The notes: generated by a model from the letters alone, not told the origin. 64,000 nt of DNA from Pseudozobellia thermophila (GCF_900141855.1 NZ_FQYU01000003.1:62001-126000), one strand, 5' to 3'; positions 16,911 through 26,115 are shown, numbered from the stretch's first letter. Numbers and translations are program-made.

Positions 16911-17663
16911 TTGAGATATTTCGTTGAGTTTTCATACTTCGGTAAGCGGTACCACGGCTGGCAGAACCAACCCAATGCCCTTACCGTACAGCAGGTGTTG
17001 GAAGAAACGTTTTCCACGTTTTTTAGGCGCCCTATAGCCTTGGTCGGTGCGGGGAGGACCGATGCGGGGGTACATGCCAAACAAATGTTCGCCCATTTTG
17101 ATTGCGATGAAATCGAAAATATCGAAAATGTCGTTTACCGGTTGAACGCCTTTTTGCCCGAAGATATAGCCCTTTGTTCCCTTTTTAAGGTACCCGAAGA
17201 GGCCCATGCCCGTTTCGATGCATTGGAACGTACCTATGAATACTGGGTGGTACGGAAAAAAAATCCTTTCTATTCCGATTTTGCCCATCTCGTTAAGCGT
17301 CCGTTAAACATCGCAGCGATGAACGAAGCGGCATCGGTTTTGATGCAGTACGAAGATTTCGAGTGTTTCTCCAAATCCAATACCGACGTAAAAACCTATT
17401 TGTGCAACATAAGAAGGGCCTTTTGGGAAGTCCGGGAAGATCGTTGGGTATTTACAATAAGCGCGGACCGGTTTTTGAGGAATATGGTCCGTGCCGTGGT
17501 CGGAACCCTGCTGGAGGTCGGAACGGGAAAAACGGATGTGGGCCATGTTAAATCGGTCATAAATAGCAGGGACCGCCGTATGGCCGGTCCTTCGGTACCT
17601 GCAAAAGGGTTATATTTGACCTCTGTTCTATACCCCGAAAAGATAACTGGAAAAGATGGATAA
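16911..17663 (+). CDS. truA: tRNA pseudouridine synthase A (TTG start)
   Basis: A 250-residue enzyme forming pseudouridine at positions 38-40 in the anticodon arm of many tRNAs. The catalytic Asp51 lies in GAGRTDAGVHA. Other signatures are YHGWQNQPNALTVQQVLEE and RFLRNMVRAVVGTLLEVG. The start codon is TTG at 16911: it gives the normal N terminus (M)RYFVEFSYFGKRY, and no in-frame ATG lies close by. The last 8 bases overlap the start of the ABC exporter gene, suggesting translational coupling. Confidence 0.95.
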   Translation: MRYFVEFSYFGKRYHGWQNQPNALTVQQVLEETFSTFFRRPIALVGAGRTDAGVHAKQMFAHFDCDEIENIENVVYRLNAFLPEDIALCSLFKVPEEAHARFDALERTYEYWVVRKKNPFYSDFAHLVKRPLNIAAMNEAASVLMQYEDFECFSKSNTDVKTYLCNIRRAFWEVREDRWVFTISADRFLRNMVRAVVGTLLEVGTGKTDVGHVKSVINSRDRRMAGPSVPAKGLYLTSVLYPEKITGKDG

Positions 17664-19422
17664 AAATTCCGGAAAAGCATTTGACATTCGACTTTTCAGA
17701 CGCCTATTGGCGCATACACGCCCGTACAGGCTTACCTTTTACGGGGTTGCCTTGGCCGCCATACTCTTGTCGGTCTTTGCGGCCATCGGGCCCTATATTC
17801 TGCGGATAATCGTCGATGAGGCCATCGTGGTGGCCGATGGGGAGAAGCTATTGAACCTGTCCGTTATCATGCTGGTCGTTCTATTGGCGCAGGTAATCAG
17901 TCAATTGCTGTTCAACTATTACGCCAACTGGTTGGGCGAGTCGGTCATTAAGGATGTTCGGATCAACCTTTTCAAACACATGCTGGGCTTTCGTATGAAA
18001 TACTTCGATAATTCGTCCCTCGGTGTTTTGGTTACCCGCGCAGTGGCCGATATGCAGCGAATCGGTGAGATTTTTAGCCAGGGCTTTTTCGTTATCGTGG
18101 CCGATTTGCTCAAGATGATCGCGGCGGCGGGCATGATGCTCTATCTGAATTGGCGACTGGCATTGATCGTTTTTGCCATACTTCCCGTTATTCTATATGC
18201 CACACGATTGTTTCAAAAAGCAATGAAGGTGGCCTTTATCGACGTGCGGGCCCAAGTCTCCAACCTGAACTCCTTTGTTCAGGAGCGCATTACGGGTATG
18301 AAGGTGGTCCAGCTTTTTACGCGTGAAAGGACGGAGAGCGAAAACTTTAGAAAAATTAACGAAAAACACCAGAATGCCTGGTTGAAAACGGTTTGGTACA
18401 ACTCCATATTCTTTCCCATTGCCGAAATCGTCTCGTCGGTAGCCATAGGCTTGGTCGTTTGGTACGGCGGACTCCAAAACGTGGCCAATATCAGTGTCGA
18501 TATTGCCGGGACCATTTTTGCCTTTATTATGTATATCGAAATCCTGTTTCGTCCCCTAAGGCAGATCGCCGATAAGTTCAATACCCTTCAGATGGGTATG
18601 GTGGCGGCCAATAGGGTTTTTAAGATATTGGATACCGAGAGCAATATTCAAGATAGGGGTACGGTCGTCAAAGAGGATGTTAGGGGAGACCTCAAGTTCT
18701 CCAACGTCCGTTTCGGTTATGTAGAGGATGAGGAGGTGCTGCACGGGATCTCTTTCGAGGTGAAGGCCGGGCAGACCGTGGCCATTGTAGGCGCCACGGG
18801 TGCGGGCAAGTCTACGATCATCAATCTGTTGAACCGGTTTTACGAAATCGATTCGGGAAGCATTTTGGTCGACGATGTCGATATAAAGGACTTTAAGTTG
18901 GCTTCCTTGAGGTCTAAAATTGCCGTGGTGCTCCAAGATGTCTTTTTGTTTGCCGATACCATTGCAAATAACATTTCGCTAAAAAATCCTTCGGTCACCC
19001 TCGATCATATTAAGGCAGCTGCCAAGGAAATCGGTGTAGATGAATTTATTTCGAGTCTTCCCGGGGGCTACCAGTACAACGTGAAGGAAAGGGGGACCAT
19101 GCTTTCCAGCGGCCAGCGACAACTCGTTGCTTTCTTACGGGCCTATGTCAGCGACCCCAGTATTTTGGTATTGGACGAGGCTACGTCGTCGGTCGATACC
19201 TATTCCGAACAATTGATCCAGAAGGCCACCGACAAGATTACGGAGGGGCGTACGTCGATAATTATTGCGCACCGCTTGGCAACCATAAAAAAGGCCGATA
19301 AGATCATTGTTATGGATGCCGGCAATATTGTGGAGACGGGCACCCATAAAGAACTTTTGAAACGGGGAGGCTATTACCGCAAGTTGTACGAGGCCCAGTT
19401 TATGGCCGAAGAGGTGGCCTAG
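17656..19422 (+). CDS. ABC exporter half-transporter (MsbA/lipid- or multidrug-type)
   Basis: A 588-residue fused membrane/ATPase protein. Residues ~15-310 hold six transmembrane helices (for example FYGVALAAILLSVFAAIGPYI). Residues ~340-580 are the nucleotide-binding domain with Walker A VGATGAGKSTIINLL, signature LSSGQRQLVAFLRAY, Walker B ILVLDEATSSVD and H-loop IIIAHRLAT. It works as a homodimer or with a partner in the inner membrane. Sequence type resembles MsbA/MdlB exporters (lipid, lipid A or drugs); the substrate is not determinable. It overlaps truA by 8 bases. Confidence 0.92.
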   Translation: MDKNSGKAFDIRLFRRLLAHTRPYRLTFYGVALAAILLSVFAAIGPYILRIIVDEAIVVADGEKLLNLSVIMLVVLLAQVISQLLFNYYANWLGESVIKDVRINLFKHMLGFRMKYFDNSSLGVLVTRAVADMQRIGEIFSQGFFVIVADLLKMIAAAGMMLYLNWRLALIVFAILPVILYATRLFQKAMKVAFIDVRAQVSNLNSFVQERITGMKVVQLFTRERTESENFRKINEKHQNAWLKTVWYNSIFFPIAEIVSSVAIGLVVWYGGLQNVANISVDIAGTIFAFIMYIEILFRPLRQIADKFNTLQMGMVAANRVFKILDTESNIQDRGTVVKEDVRGDLKFSNVRFGYVEDEEVLHGISFEVKAGQTVAIVGATGAGKSTIINLLNRFYEIDSGSILVDDVDIKDFKLASLRSKIAVVLQDVFLFADTIANNISLKNPSVTLDHIKAAAKEIGVDEFISSLPGGYQYNVKERGTMLSSGQRQLVAFLRAYVSDPSILVLDEATSSVDTYSEQLIQKATDKITEGRTSIIIAHRLATIKKADKIIVMDAGNIVETGTHKELLKRGGYYRKLYEAQFMAEEVA

Positions 19423-19488
19423 CCGGTTTGGGGGAAGACGGAACCCGCTTTCCCGGCCGGGCATTTTTTCCCCCACTGATACCAGTAA

Positions 19489-20283
19489 CTAATCGATATC
19501 GATAAGGTCGTCCTTGACGGCGGCGGTCAGTTCCTCCAAATCCTTGTAATCGGTAAATTCGCCGTTTTTAATATAGGAAATGTTCCCTGTCTCTTCACTG
19601 ACCACCAAGGCCAGGGCATCCGTTTTTTCGGTAATTCCGACCGCCGCCCGATGCCTGAGGCCGAATCTCAGGGGAATGTTTCTCTTGTTCGATACCGGTA
19701 AGATTACCCGGGTGGCTACCACGTAATTTCCGTCTATGACCACGGCACCGTCGTGCAAGGGGCTGTTCTTGTAGAATATGCTTTCGAGAATGGGTTGGTT
19801 GACCTCGGCATTCATCTTGTCGCCGGTAGATTTGATAAAGTCCAGCGAGTTGTTGCGTTCGATTACGATAATGGCCCCTGTTTTGGTCGAGCTCATTTTG
19901 TCACAGGCCGAGATGATGGCATCTACATTGGTGTTCGAACTGAGGCCGTCTTCACGCAGAAACTTAAAATGCTTCAGGAACTTCCGCTTGTTCGAAAAGT
20001 TGGTTGACCCGATCATCAAAAGAAATTTTCGGATTTCCTGCTGGAACACAATGATCAGGGCGATAAGTCCTACCTGCATAAAAGCACCGACCAAGCTGCT
20101 TATCATTTCCATTTCCAAAAGCTCGGTCAATTTCCAAAAACCCCAAACGATCACGATACCGATAAAGATGTTGATGGCTGCAGAGCCCCGAACCAGTTTG
20201 TAGACATAATACAGGAGGACGGCCACCAGAATGATGTCGAGTAAATCGGTTACGTTAAATTCCAGAAAGTCGAGAAAATCCAA
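19489..20283 (-). CDS. cdaA: Diadenylate cyclase CdaA (c-di-AMP synthase)
   Basis: A 264-residue membrane-anchored enzyme making c-di-AMP from two ATP. Three N-terminal transmembrane helices cover about residues 14-75. The DisA_N catalytic domain (~105-250) carries the diagnostic DGA motif in SPLHDGAVVIDG and the RHR motif in FGLRHRAAVG, so the active site is intact. It lies 20 bases downstream of folP on the same strand; this folP-cdaA pairing is recurrent in Bacteroidetes. c-di-AMP commonly controls potassium and osmolyte transport. Confidence 0.95.
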   Translation of the reverse strand: MDFLDFLEFNVTDLLDIILVAVLLYYVYKLVRGSAAINIFIGIVIVWGFWKLTELLEMEMISSLVGAFMQVGLIALIIVFQQEIRKFLLMIGSTNFSNKRKFLKHFKFLREDGLSSNTNVDAIISACDKMSSTKTGAIIVIERNNSLDFIKSTGDKMNAEVNQPILESIFYKNSPLHDGAVVIDGNYVVATRVILPVSNKRNIPLRFGLRHRAAVGITEKTDALALVVSEETGNISYIKNGEFTDYKDLEELTAAVKDDLIDID

Positions 20284-20303
20284 TGGGAAGTGTTTTTGTA
20301 AAA

Positions 20304-21140
20304 TTAGGAAAATATTTCACTCTTCATCTGTTCTGCCAGTTTAACGCATTCCATGGCTTCCTTAACGTCGTGAACGCGTAGAATATTGGCTCCCTTTAAC
20401 AAGGCGGCCATATTTAAGGCGGTAGTACCGTTCAAGGCGTTTTGGGGATCGGTATCCAAAAGCCGATAGATCATCGATTTTCGGCTTAGCCCGACCAGTA
20501 AGGGGCGGCCCAGGTTCTTGAACAGCTCGAGATGCGAAAGCAGCCCGTAGTTCTGTTCCAGTGTTTTTGAAAAACCGAATCCCGGGTCTATGATCACGTC
20601 TGCCATGCCCAAGGCCTTGGTTTCGGCGATCCGCTCCGAAAAATATTTTAGGACGTCGACGATAAGGTTGTCATAATCCGTACGCCCTTGCATCGTTCTG
20701 GGGTTGCCCCGCATATGCATCATCACATAGGGTACCCGAAGTCGGGCCACCGTCGGAAGCATGGTTTCATCGAGCAAGCCGGCCGAAATATCGTTGACCA
20801 TGGCGGCCCCGGCCTGAACACATTCGCGGGCGACCTTGCCCCTAAAAGTATCAATGGACAGCAATAGGTCGGGAAACCGCCTAAGCAGCGATTCGACTGC
20901 CGGCATAATGCGTTGAAGCTCTTGCTCTTCGGATACGTCGTCGGCACCCGGGCGCGAACTGTAGGCCCCTATATCGATAAAGGTGGCGCCTGCCATGAGC
21001 ATTTTTTCGGTTTGTTCGAGAACTTGTTGCCCACCGGTAAGGTTTCCCCCGTCGTAGAACGAATCGGGGGTAACGTTTAGAATACCCATTACCTTGGGGG
21101 ATGATAGGTCGACGAGCTGGCCTTTGCAGTTGATTGTCAT
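20304..21140 (-). CDS. folP: Dihydropteroate synthase
   Basis: A 278-residue TIM-barrel enzyme condensing p-aminobenzoate with the pterin diphosphate to 7,8-dihydropteroate in folate synthesis; it is the sulfonamide target. The signature blocks are present in order: VMGILNVTPDSFYDGG, FIDIGAYSSRPGADDVSEE, MVNDISAG, PYVMMHMRGNP, IDPGFGFSKTLEQN, VGLSRKSMI and LRVHDV. Standard family length. First gene of a folP-cdaA unit and divergent from the DUF1599 gene. Confidence 0.95.
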   Translation of the reverse strand: MTINCKGQLVDLSSPKVMGILNVTPDSFYDGGNLTGGQQVLEQTEKMLMAGATFIDIGAYSSRPGADDVSEEQELQRIMPAVESLLRRFPDLLLSIDTFRGKVARECVQAGAAMVNDISAGLLDETMLPTVARLRVPYVMMHMRGNPRTMQGRTDYDNLIVDVLKYFSERIAETKALGMADVIIDPGFGFSKTLEQNYGLLSHLELFKNLGRPLLVGLSRKSMIYRLLDTDPQNALNGTTALNMAALLKGANILRVHDVKEAMECVKLAEQMKSEIFS

Positions 21141-21246
21141 TTGATGTAAAGTTGATACGGTATCATTTGAAAAACCAAGTTTAAAACACGAACTTTGAGC
21201 AATTCAAAATTTTGTGTGAAATTTACGCAAATTAGAAACGATATCC

Positions 21247-21795
21247 ATGCCGGAAACTTCTGAACAATACGATGAGGTAATCAAGATTTGCCGCGAGCTG
21301 TTTAAAAATAAAATGAGGGACTACGGTAGTGCATGGAGAATACTGCGGCTTCCTTCATTGACCGATCAAATCTATATAAAGGCACAGCGCATTCGAAGCC
21401 TGCAAGAGAATGAGGTACGCAAGGTGGACGAAGGGGAGCGTTCCGAGTTCATCGGTATCATCAATTATTCGATCATGGCCCTTATCCAAATCGAAAAAGG
21501 GGTCGCCGAGCAGCCCGATTTGGATACCGAAGAGGCCGTGGCATTGTATGACAAGCATACGGCCGCCACCAAACAGCTTATGGAGAACAAAAACCACGAT
21601 TACGGCGAAGCTTGGCGCGATATGCGGGTAAGCTCGTTGACCGACCTTATTCTTCAAAAACTGCTCAGGGTAAAACAGATCGAGGACAACCAGGGCAAGA
21701 CCTTGGTCAGTGAGGGTATCGATGCCAATTATCAGGATATGGTCAATTATGCCGTCTTTGCAATGATCCACCTTAACCAAAATAGCGCATCGTAA
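21247..21795 (+). CDS. DUF1599 (nucleotide modification-associated domain) protein with two internal copies
   Basis: A 182-residue soluble protein made of two homologous halves. Residues ~8-85 contain LFKNKMRDYGSAWRILRLPS and residues ~100-180 contain LMENKNHDYGEAWRDMRVSS, each followed by SLTDxI and a Lys/Arg-Gln-rich helix. The KxxDYGxAWR motif is the mark of DUF1599, a helical domain related to nucleotide-modification proteins of phages. In Bacteroidetes it is a chromosomal gene near folP. Its role is unknown. One base separates its stop codon from the start of the next gene, so the two are co-transcribed. Confidence 0.85.
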   Translation: MPETSEQYDEVIKICRELFKNKMRDYGSAWRILRLPSLTDQIYIKAQRIRSLQENEVRKVDEGERSEFIGIINYSIMALIQIEKGVAEQPDLDTEEAVALYDKHTAATKQLMENKNHDYGEAWRDMRVSSLTDLILQKLLRVKQIEDNQGKTLVSEGIDANYQDMVNYAVFAMIHLNQNSAS

Positions 21796-21796
21796 C

Positions 21797-22891
21797 ATGA
21801 AATATCTCGTTGGTCTTAGTCGAATTTTAGTAGGGGTCCTTTTTATTGTCAGTGGCTTTATAAAGCTGAACGATCCGGTAGGCTTTTCGTTTAAACTTGA
21901 GGAGTATTTTAGCCAAGGGGTATTGAACCTTCCGATTTTCGAGCCCCATGCCTTGGCCATCAGCATTTTTGTGGTGGTTTTCGAGGTCTTGTTGGGGGTT
22001 ATGCTCTTGGTAGGGTTTCGGGCAAGGGTGACCGTATGGTCCCTTTTGCTGATGATCATTGGTTTTACCTTCCTGACCTTTTATTCGGCCTACTTCAATA
22101 AGGTAACCGACTGCGGATGTTTCGGCGATGCCATTAAACTGACCCCGTGGGAGTCGTTTACCAAAGATGTAATTCTGTTGGTTCTTATCATTGTTCTTTT
22201 TGTGGGCCAAAAACATATTAAACCTTTGTTCTACGGTAACGGCAATCGCATTATAGTGGTGGCGACCATACTTTTATGCGGTTTCTATTGCAACCATGTA
22301 CTCAATCATTTACCGGTGATCGATTTTAGACCCTATAAGATAGGGGCCAATATCATTGAGGGTATGAGTGTGCCGGACGATGCGCCCAAGCCCATTTACG
22401 ATTATGCGTGGAAGTTCAACATAAACGGTGAGGAAAAAATAATCGTTACCCAGGGCGATTACCCCCAGGTAGACGGTGAGTTTGTCGATGTTGAGACCAC
22501 CGAGGTACAAAAGGGCTACGAGCCGCCGATACACGATTTTACCATCGAACAGAATGGGGAGGACTTTACACCCACCCTAATGGAAGAGCCCAAATTGCTC
22601 ATGGTGGTCGCCTATGACTTGAGAAAAACGAGCAAGGAGGCTTATGGTGAATTGAAGACGGTAACCGACCAGGCCATCGAAAAGGGGTATAAGGTAATCG
22701 GTATGTCGGCCTCCAATTCGGAGCAGACCGGCGAATTGGTGGCCGACCACCAGTTGAATTTCGACTTTTACTTTACCGACGAGACCACCTTGAAGACCAT
22801 CGTGCGCTCCAATCCGGGGGCATTGGTCGTGAAAAAAGGAACCATAGAACAAAAAGTACATTATAACGATTTGGAAGACTTAAGACTGTAG
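21797..22891 (+). CDS. BT_3928-like DoxX/MauE membrane protein with C-terminal periplasmic domain
   Basis: A 364-residue protein. The N-terminal ~140 residues are a four-helix DoxX/MauE-type membrane domain (LVGVLFIVSGFIKLNDPVGF) with conserved Cys pair DCGCFGD, a site typical of MauE-like redox partners. A fifth hydrophobic segment lies at ~153-170 (RIIVVATILLCGFYCNHVL). The remaining ~190 residues look like a thioredoxin-fold-like domain (LLMVVAYDLRKTSKEAY, KVIGMSASNSEQ) but lack an obvious CxxC. It lies between the DUF1599 gene and tpiA on the same strand. Probable role in envelope thiol or quinone redox chemistry (inference). Confidence 0.8.
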   Translation: MKYLVGLSRILVGVLFIVSGFIKLNDPVGFSFKLEEYFSQGVLNLPIFEPHALAISIFVVVFEVLLGVMLLVGFRARVTVWSLLLMIIGFTFLTFYSAYFNKVTDCGCFGDAIKLTPWESFTKDVILLVLIIVLFVGQKHIKPLFYGNGNRIIVVATILLCGFYCNHVLNHLPVIDFRPYKIGANIIEGMSVPDDAPKPIYDYAWKFNINGEEKIIVTQGDYPQVDGEFVDVETTEVQKGYEPPIHDFTIEQNGEDFTPTLMEEPKLLMVVAYDLRKTSKEAYGELKTVTDQAIEKGYKVIGMSASNSEQTGELVADHQLNFDFYFTDETTLKTIVRSNPGALVVKKGTIEQKVHYNDLEDLRL

Positions 22892-22957
22892 GGCCCGATT
22901 TTAGGGTCGGGCTTACACAGTGATCTTCTTCCCAACAAATACTAAACAAAAGAGAAA

Positions 22958-23707
22958 ATGAGAAGTAAAATAGTAGCAGGTAACTGGAAAATGAATAAAA
23001 ATGCCGCCGAAACCGAAGCTTTGTTGACCGAGTTGTCGGCCAAGCTGCCCGATACGCAGGCCGAGGTGATGGTGGCCCCTACCTTCGTGAATTTGTCGAG
23101 CGCCGTGCGTACCTTGGAATCGTCGGCCATAGAGGTCATCGCGCAGAACATGCACTTTGCCGAGAGCGGTGCCTATACGGGCGAGATTTCGGCCGATATG
23201 CTGCTTAGCATCGGTGTCGATACCGTAATTATAGGCCATTCCGAACGTAGGGCCTATTTTGGCGAGACCGATGAGATCTTGGCCAAAAAGGTAAAGGCGG
23301 CCTTGGCGAAAAATATGAGGGTGATGTTCTGCTTTGGCGAAGAACTCGAAGACCGCAAATCGGAAAACCATTTTAAGGTGGTTGAAAGCCAGTTGAAAAA
23401 TGCCCTTTTCTCGTTGGATGCCTCGGATTGGGGCAAGATCATCTTGGCCTACGAACCGGTTTGGGCCATTGGGACCGGTGAGACCGCATCGCCCGAGCAA
23501 GCCCAAGAGATGCATGCCTTTATCCGCAAGACCATCGCCGATGCCTACGACACTTCCGTGGCCAATAAGGTGTCCATTTTATATGGAGGGAGTGTAAAAC
23601 CCGGAAATGCAAAGGAGATATTCGGTAAGCCGGATGTCGATGGTGGTTTGATCGGGGGCGCATCCTTGGTGGCCGACGACTTTGTGGCCATTATCGAATC
23701 TATATAG
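22958..23707 (+). CDS. tpiA: Triose-phosphate isomerase
   Basis: A 249-residue TIM-barrel enzyme interconverting dihydroxyacetone phosphate and glyceraldehyde 3-phosphate in glycolysis and gluconeogenesis. The active site is intact: Lys in VAGNWKMNKN, His in IIGHSERRAYFGE, and Glu in AYEPVWAIGTGETASPEQ, plus the phosphate-binding YGGSVKPGNAKEIF. A short hairpin (GCCCGA/TCGGGC around 22,896-22,914) precedes it without a T run. Same strand as its neighbours. Confidence 0.97.
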   Translation: MRSKIVAGNWKMNKNAAETEALLTELSAKLPDTQAEVMVAPTFVNLSSAVRTLESSAIEVIAQNMHFAESGAYTGEISADMLLSIGVDTVIIGHSERRAYFGETDEILAKKVKAALAKNMRVMFCFGEELEDRKSENHFKVVESQLKNALFSLDASDWGKIILAYEPVWAIGTGETASPEQAQEMHAFIRKTIADAYDTSVANKVSILYGGSVKPGNAKEIFGKPDVDGGLIGGASLVADDFVAIIESI

Positions 23708-23781
23708 GCAAAGGTAAAAGGTACCGGAACCTTTTGTATAATGGGCGTCTTTTTTTTAGATGTGTTCCAAAAAATGTTGCA

Positions 23782-24618
23782 ATGGCCAATACCATTTATA
23801 TCGAATATGATTTTACCGTATCGCCCCTACAGCCCGCGTCGGATATCCTGATCGCCGAGCTGGGGGAAGCGGGCTTTGAAAGTTTCGTGGAGAACGAGAC
23901 CGGTGTACTGGCCTATGTTCAAAAGGACGAATGGTCGGAAAAATGTATGGATTTCATAGCCATTTTGAAAAATCCCGAATTTACCTTTGAATACAAGGTA
24001 AGGGAAATAGAGCAGGAGAACTGGAACGCAACCTGGGAACGGAACTTCAGCCCGATCCAAGTGGGGGATCAATGCGTGGTTCGGGCCCCTTTTCACGAAA
24101 AACCCGAGGTAGCGTACGACATTGTCATCGAACCGAAAATGAGCTTTGGCACGGGGCATCACGAAACCACACATATGATGTTACAGTTTGTCCTTGAACA
24201 CGATTTTAAGGAAAAGACCGTTTTGGATATGGGCAGTGGTACCGGGGTACTCGCCATTTTGGCGGCCATGAAGGGGGCCAAAAAGGTCGATGCCATAGAT
24301 ATCGATAATTGGTGCTACCTGAACGCCAAGGAAAATGTTGAAAGGAACGGGGTAGGGCAGGTATCGGTCTTTGAAGGTGATGCCCAACTTCTGGGCGGTA
24401 CGGCCTACGACATTATTTTGGCCAATATCAACAGGAACATTTTATTGGAGGATATCCCGAAATATGTCCAAAACCTGGCCCCGAACGGTATACTTTTTGT
24501 TAGTGGGTTTTATAAAGACGATATTTCTATCATATCCGAAAAATGTAAGGCCTGTGGATTAAAATTTGAGAAAAATCTGCAGCGAAACGATTGGGTAGCG
24601 GTAAAATACGTATTTTAG
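23782..24618 (+). CDS. prmA: Ribosomal protein L11 methyltransferase
   Basis: A 278-residue SAM-dependent methyltransferase that trimethylates ribosomal protein L11. I choose the ATG at 23782 (MANTIYIEYDFTVSPLQPAS); an upstream TTG would add a non-homologous leader. After the N-terminal substrate-recognition domain comes the linker PKMSFGTGHHETT, then the SAM-binding motif VLDMGSGTGVLAILAA and the catalytic-type ILANINRNIL. It is directly followed by clpS (31-base gap), a common pairing. Confidence 0.93.
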   Translation: MANTIYIEYDFTVSPLQPASDILIAELGEAGFESFVENETGVLAYVQKDEWSEKCMDFIAILKNPEFTFEYKVREIEQENWNATWERNFSPIQVGDQCVVRAPFHEKPEVAYDIVIEPKMSFGTGHHETTHMMLQFVLEHDFKEKTVLDMGSGTGVLAILAAMKGAKKVDAIDIDNWCYLNAKENVERNGVGQVSVFEGDAQLLGGTAYDIILANINRNILLEDIPKYVQNLAPNGILFVSGFYKDDISIISEKCKACGLKFEKNLQRNDWVAVKYVF

Positions 24619-24649
24619 AAAGACTTGTACGAACCTAAAACGATTAGCT

Positions 24650-24925
24650 ATGGGTACAAAGGAAAAAATTGCTGAAGAGCTGCTTTTAGAGGAAGAGGTC
24701 GTAAAACAAAATGAAATCGTCCTGTTCAACGACGATGTAAACACTTTCGACCATGTGATCGAGACCTTGATGGATGTGTGCGACCATACCCCCGAACAGG
24801 CAGAGCAATGTTCGATCATCGTGCATTACAAAGGGAAGTGTACGGTTAAAACCGGGGAATACAGCGACTTGGAACCCCGATGCAGCAAACTTCTCCAAGC
24901 GGGACTAAGTGCTGAGATTGTCTGA
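24650..24925 (+). CDS. clpS: ATP-dependent Clp protease adaptor ClpS
   Basis: A 91-residue adaptor that delivers N-degron substrates to ClpAP/ClpCP. After a flexible acidic N terminus, the family core is seen as VLFNDDVNTFDHVIETLM, then a Cys/His-containing helix (CDHTPEQAEQCSIIVHYKGK) and CTVKTGEYSDLEPRCSKL. The conserved NDDxN(T/H)F motif lines the N-degron pocket. Normal length. It is the last gene of a plus-strand run and converges with the YeeE pair. Confidence 0.95.
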   Translation: MGTKEKIAEELLLEEEVVKQNEIVLFNDDVNTFDHVIETLMDVCDHTPEQAEQCSIIVHYKGKCTVKTGEYSDLEPRCSKLLQAGLSAEIV

Positions 24926-24947
24926 TGTCTATGGCCGTTATGGACTT

Positions 24948-25361
24948 CTAATGGGGCAATCGGGGCTTAAGGAGTCCGTATACGAAAGTGCCCAATAAGG
25001 CCCCGCCGATCACGATCAACATGCTGTACACGCCCGTGCCCAGTAAAATGTACATGGGGCCGGGGCAGGCACCCGCCAGTGCCCAGCCCAATCCGAAAAT
25101 GGAGCCTCCCAACAAATAGCGGACCACACCCTTGTCCTTAGGGGCGAGCTGTACCTCACGTCCTTCGATGGTCTTGGCTTTCGATTTCTTTAAAAACCAC
25201 AACGAACTTGCGCCAAGAATGACGGCCGAACCGATAATGCCGTACATGTGAAAGGATTGGAACCTGAACATTTCGTAAATACGGTACCATGAGACCGCTT
25301 CGGATTTGACAAGAACAATACCGAAAAATATACCGACAAACAAAAACTTTAAAAACTTCAT
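24948..25361 (-). CDS. YeeE/YedE-family membrane protein, small half (DUF6691-type)
   Basis: A 137-residue protein with about four transmembrane segments. The signature GLGWALAGACPGPMYILLG includes the GACPGP motif (Cys) of the C-terminal half of YeeE/YedE sulfur-compound transporters. Together with the following upstream gene it forms the two-protein version of this channel, as in PmpA/PmpB-type systems associated with sulfide or thiosulfate handling. The downstream end converges with clpS. It starts 1 base after the stop codon of its partner, indicating translational coupling. Confidence 0.85.
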   Translation of the reverse strand: MKFLKFLFVGIFFGIVLVKSEAVSWYRIYEMFRFQSFHMYGIIGSAVILGASSLWFLKKSKAKTIEGREVQLAPKDKGVVRYLLGGSIFGLGWALAGACPGPMYILLGTGVYSMLIVIGGALLGTFVYGLLKPRLPH

Positions 25362-25362
25362 T

Positions 25363-25920
25363 TTAAAATATTAGGGGTAACACTAAATGGGTCATGATCA
25401 AGCCTCCGACAAAGAAACCGATGACGGCTATCAGGGAGGGGAGCTGCAGGTTGCTCAGTCCGGTAATGGCGTGGCCCGAGGTACAGCCACCGGCATAACG
25501 GGTGCCGAAACCGACCAAAAAGCCAGCACCGATCAATAGGGCCAAACCTTTTAGGCTAGTGATGCTGTCCCAGCCGTATATTTCTTGGGGCAACAAGGTA
25601 CTTCCCACATTTTCAAATCCCATTTGGTTCAGTTCGGCCACGGTTTTCGGGTTCAATGCCATTTGCGAACCGTCCGATAGAAAGTGGACGGCGACAAAGC
25701 CCCCGATGATGGCCCCAAGTACCACGGTAAGGTTCCACCGCTGGGCCTTCCAGTCAAAACGGAAAAAATCGGCATACTTTCCGGCGCCGCCCATGCTGCA
25801 CAGGGTCCTGAGGTTGGAAGACATGCCAAAGGTCTTTCCGAAATAAACCAGCAAGACCATCACTAAGGTAATCAAAGGCCCGGATACATACCAAGGCCAT
25901 GGTTTTAGTATATTTTCCAT
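25363..25920 (-). CDS. YeeE/YedE-family membrane protein, large half
   Basis: A 185-residue protein, started at the ATG giving [16 protein letters not shown]; an in-frame TTG at 25995 would add 25 residues that do not look like a signal or helix. It has about four transmembrane segments and the signature [21 protein letters not shown], whose Cys is the sulfur-relay residue in the YeeE/TsuA family. The partner gene follows immediately. Function by family: uptake of thiosulfate or related sulfane-sulfur species across the inner membrane. It neighbours a sulfatase-rich PUL, but a functional link is speculative. Confidence 0.85.
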   Translation of the reverse strand: MENILKPWPWYVSGPLITLVMVLLVYFGKTFGMSSNLRTLCSMGGAGKYADFFRFDWKAQRWNLTVVLGAIIGGFVAVHFLSDGSQMALNPKTVAELNQMGFENVGSTLLPQEIYGWDSITSLKGLALLIGAGFLVGFGTRYAGGCTSGHAITGLSNLQLPSLIAVIGFFVGGLIMTHLVLPLIF

Positions 25921-26115
25921 TGCGTCATTATTTGTGGCAAAGTTAACCCTATTCATCATGTGTTTTGTAATAAAAGTTACAATGCCATACCGCAATTATA
26001 CAGGCATGGCAAAAAACAGTGTAGGGTTTTGGGCTTATCTTAAAAAGCGGGGTATGCGCCGATCCGGTCGGTTAAATTCCATATTTTTGGAGCCGAACCA
26101 AACCACTTGCTTCCT

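Noticed and set aside
21355-22059. 234-residue minus-strand ORF spanning the DUF1599/DoxX junction
   Set aside because: It crosses two well-supported plus-strand genes and shows no domain pattern.
22892-22957. Possible terminator or riboswitch before tpiA
   Set aside because: Only a 6-base-pair stem without a T run; too weak to annotate.
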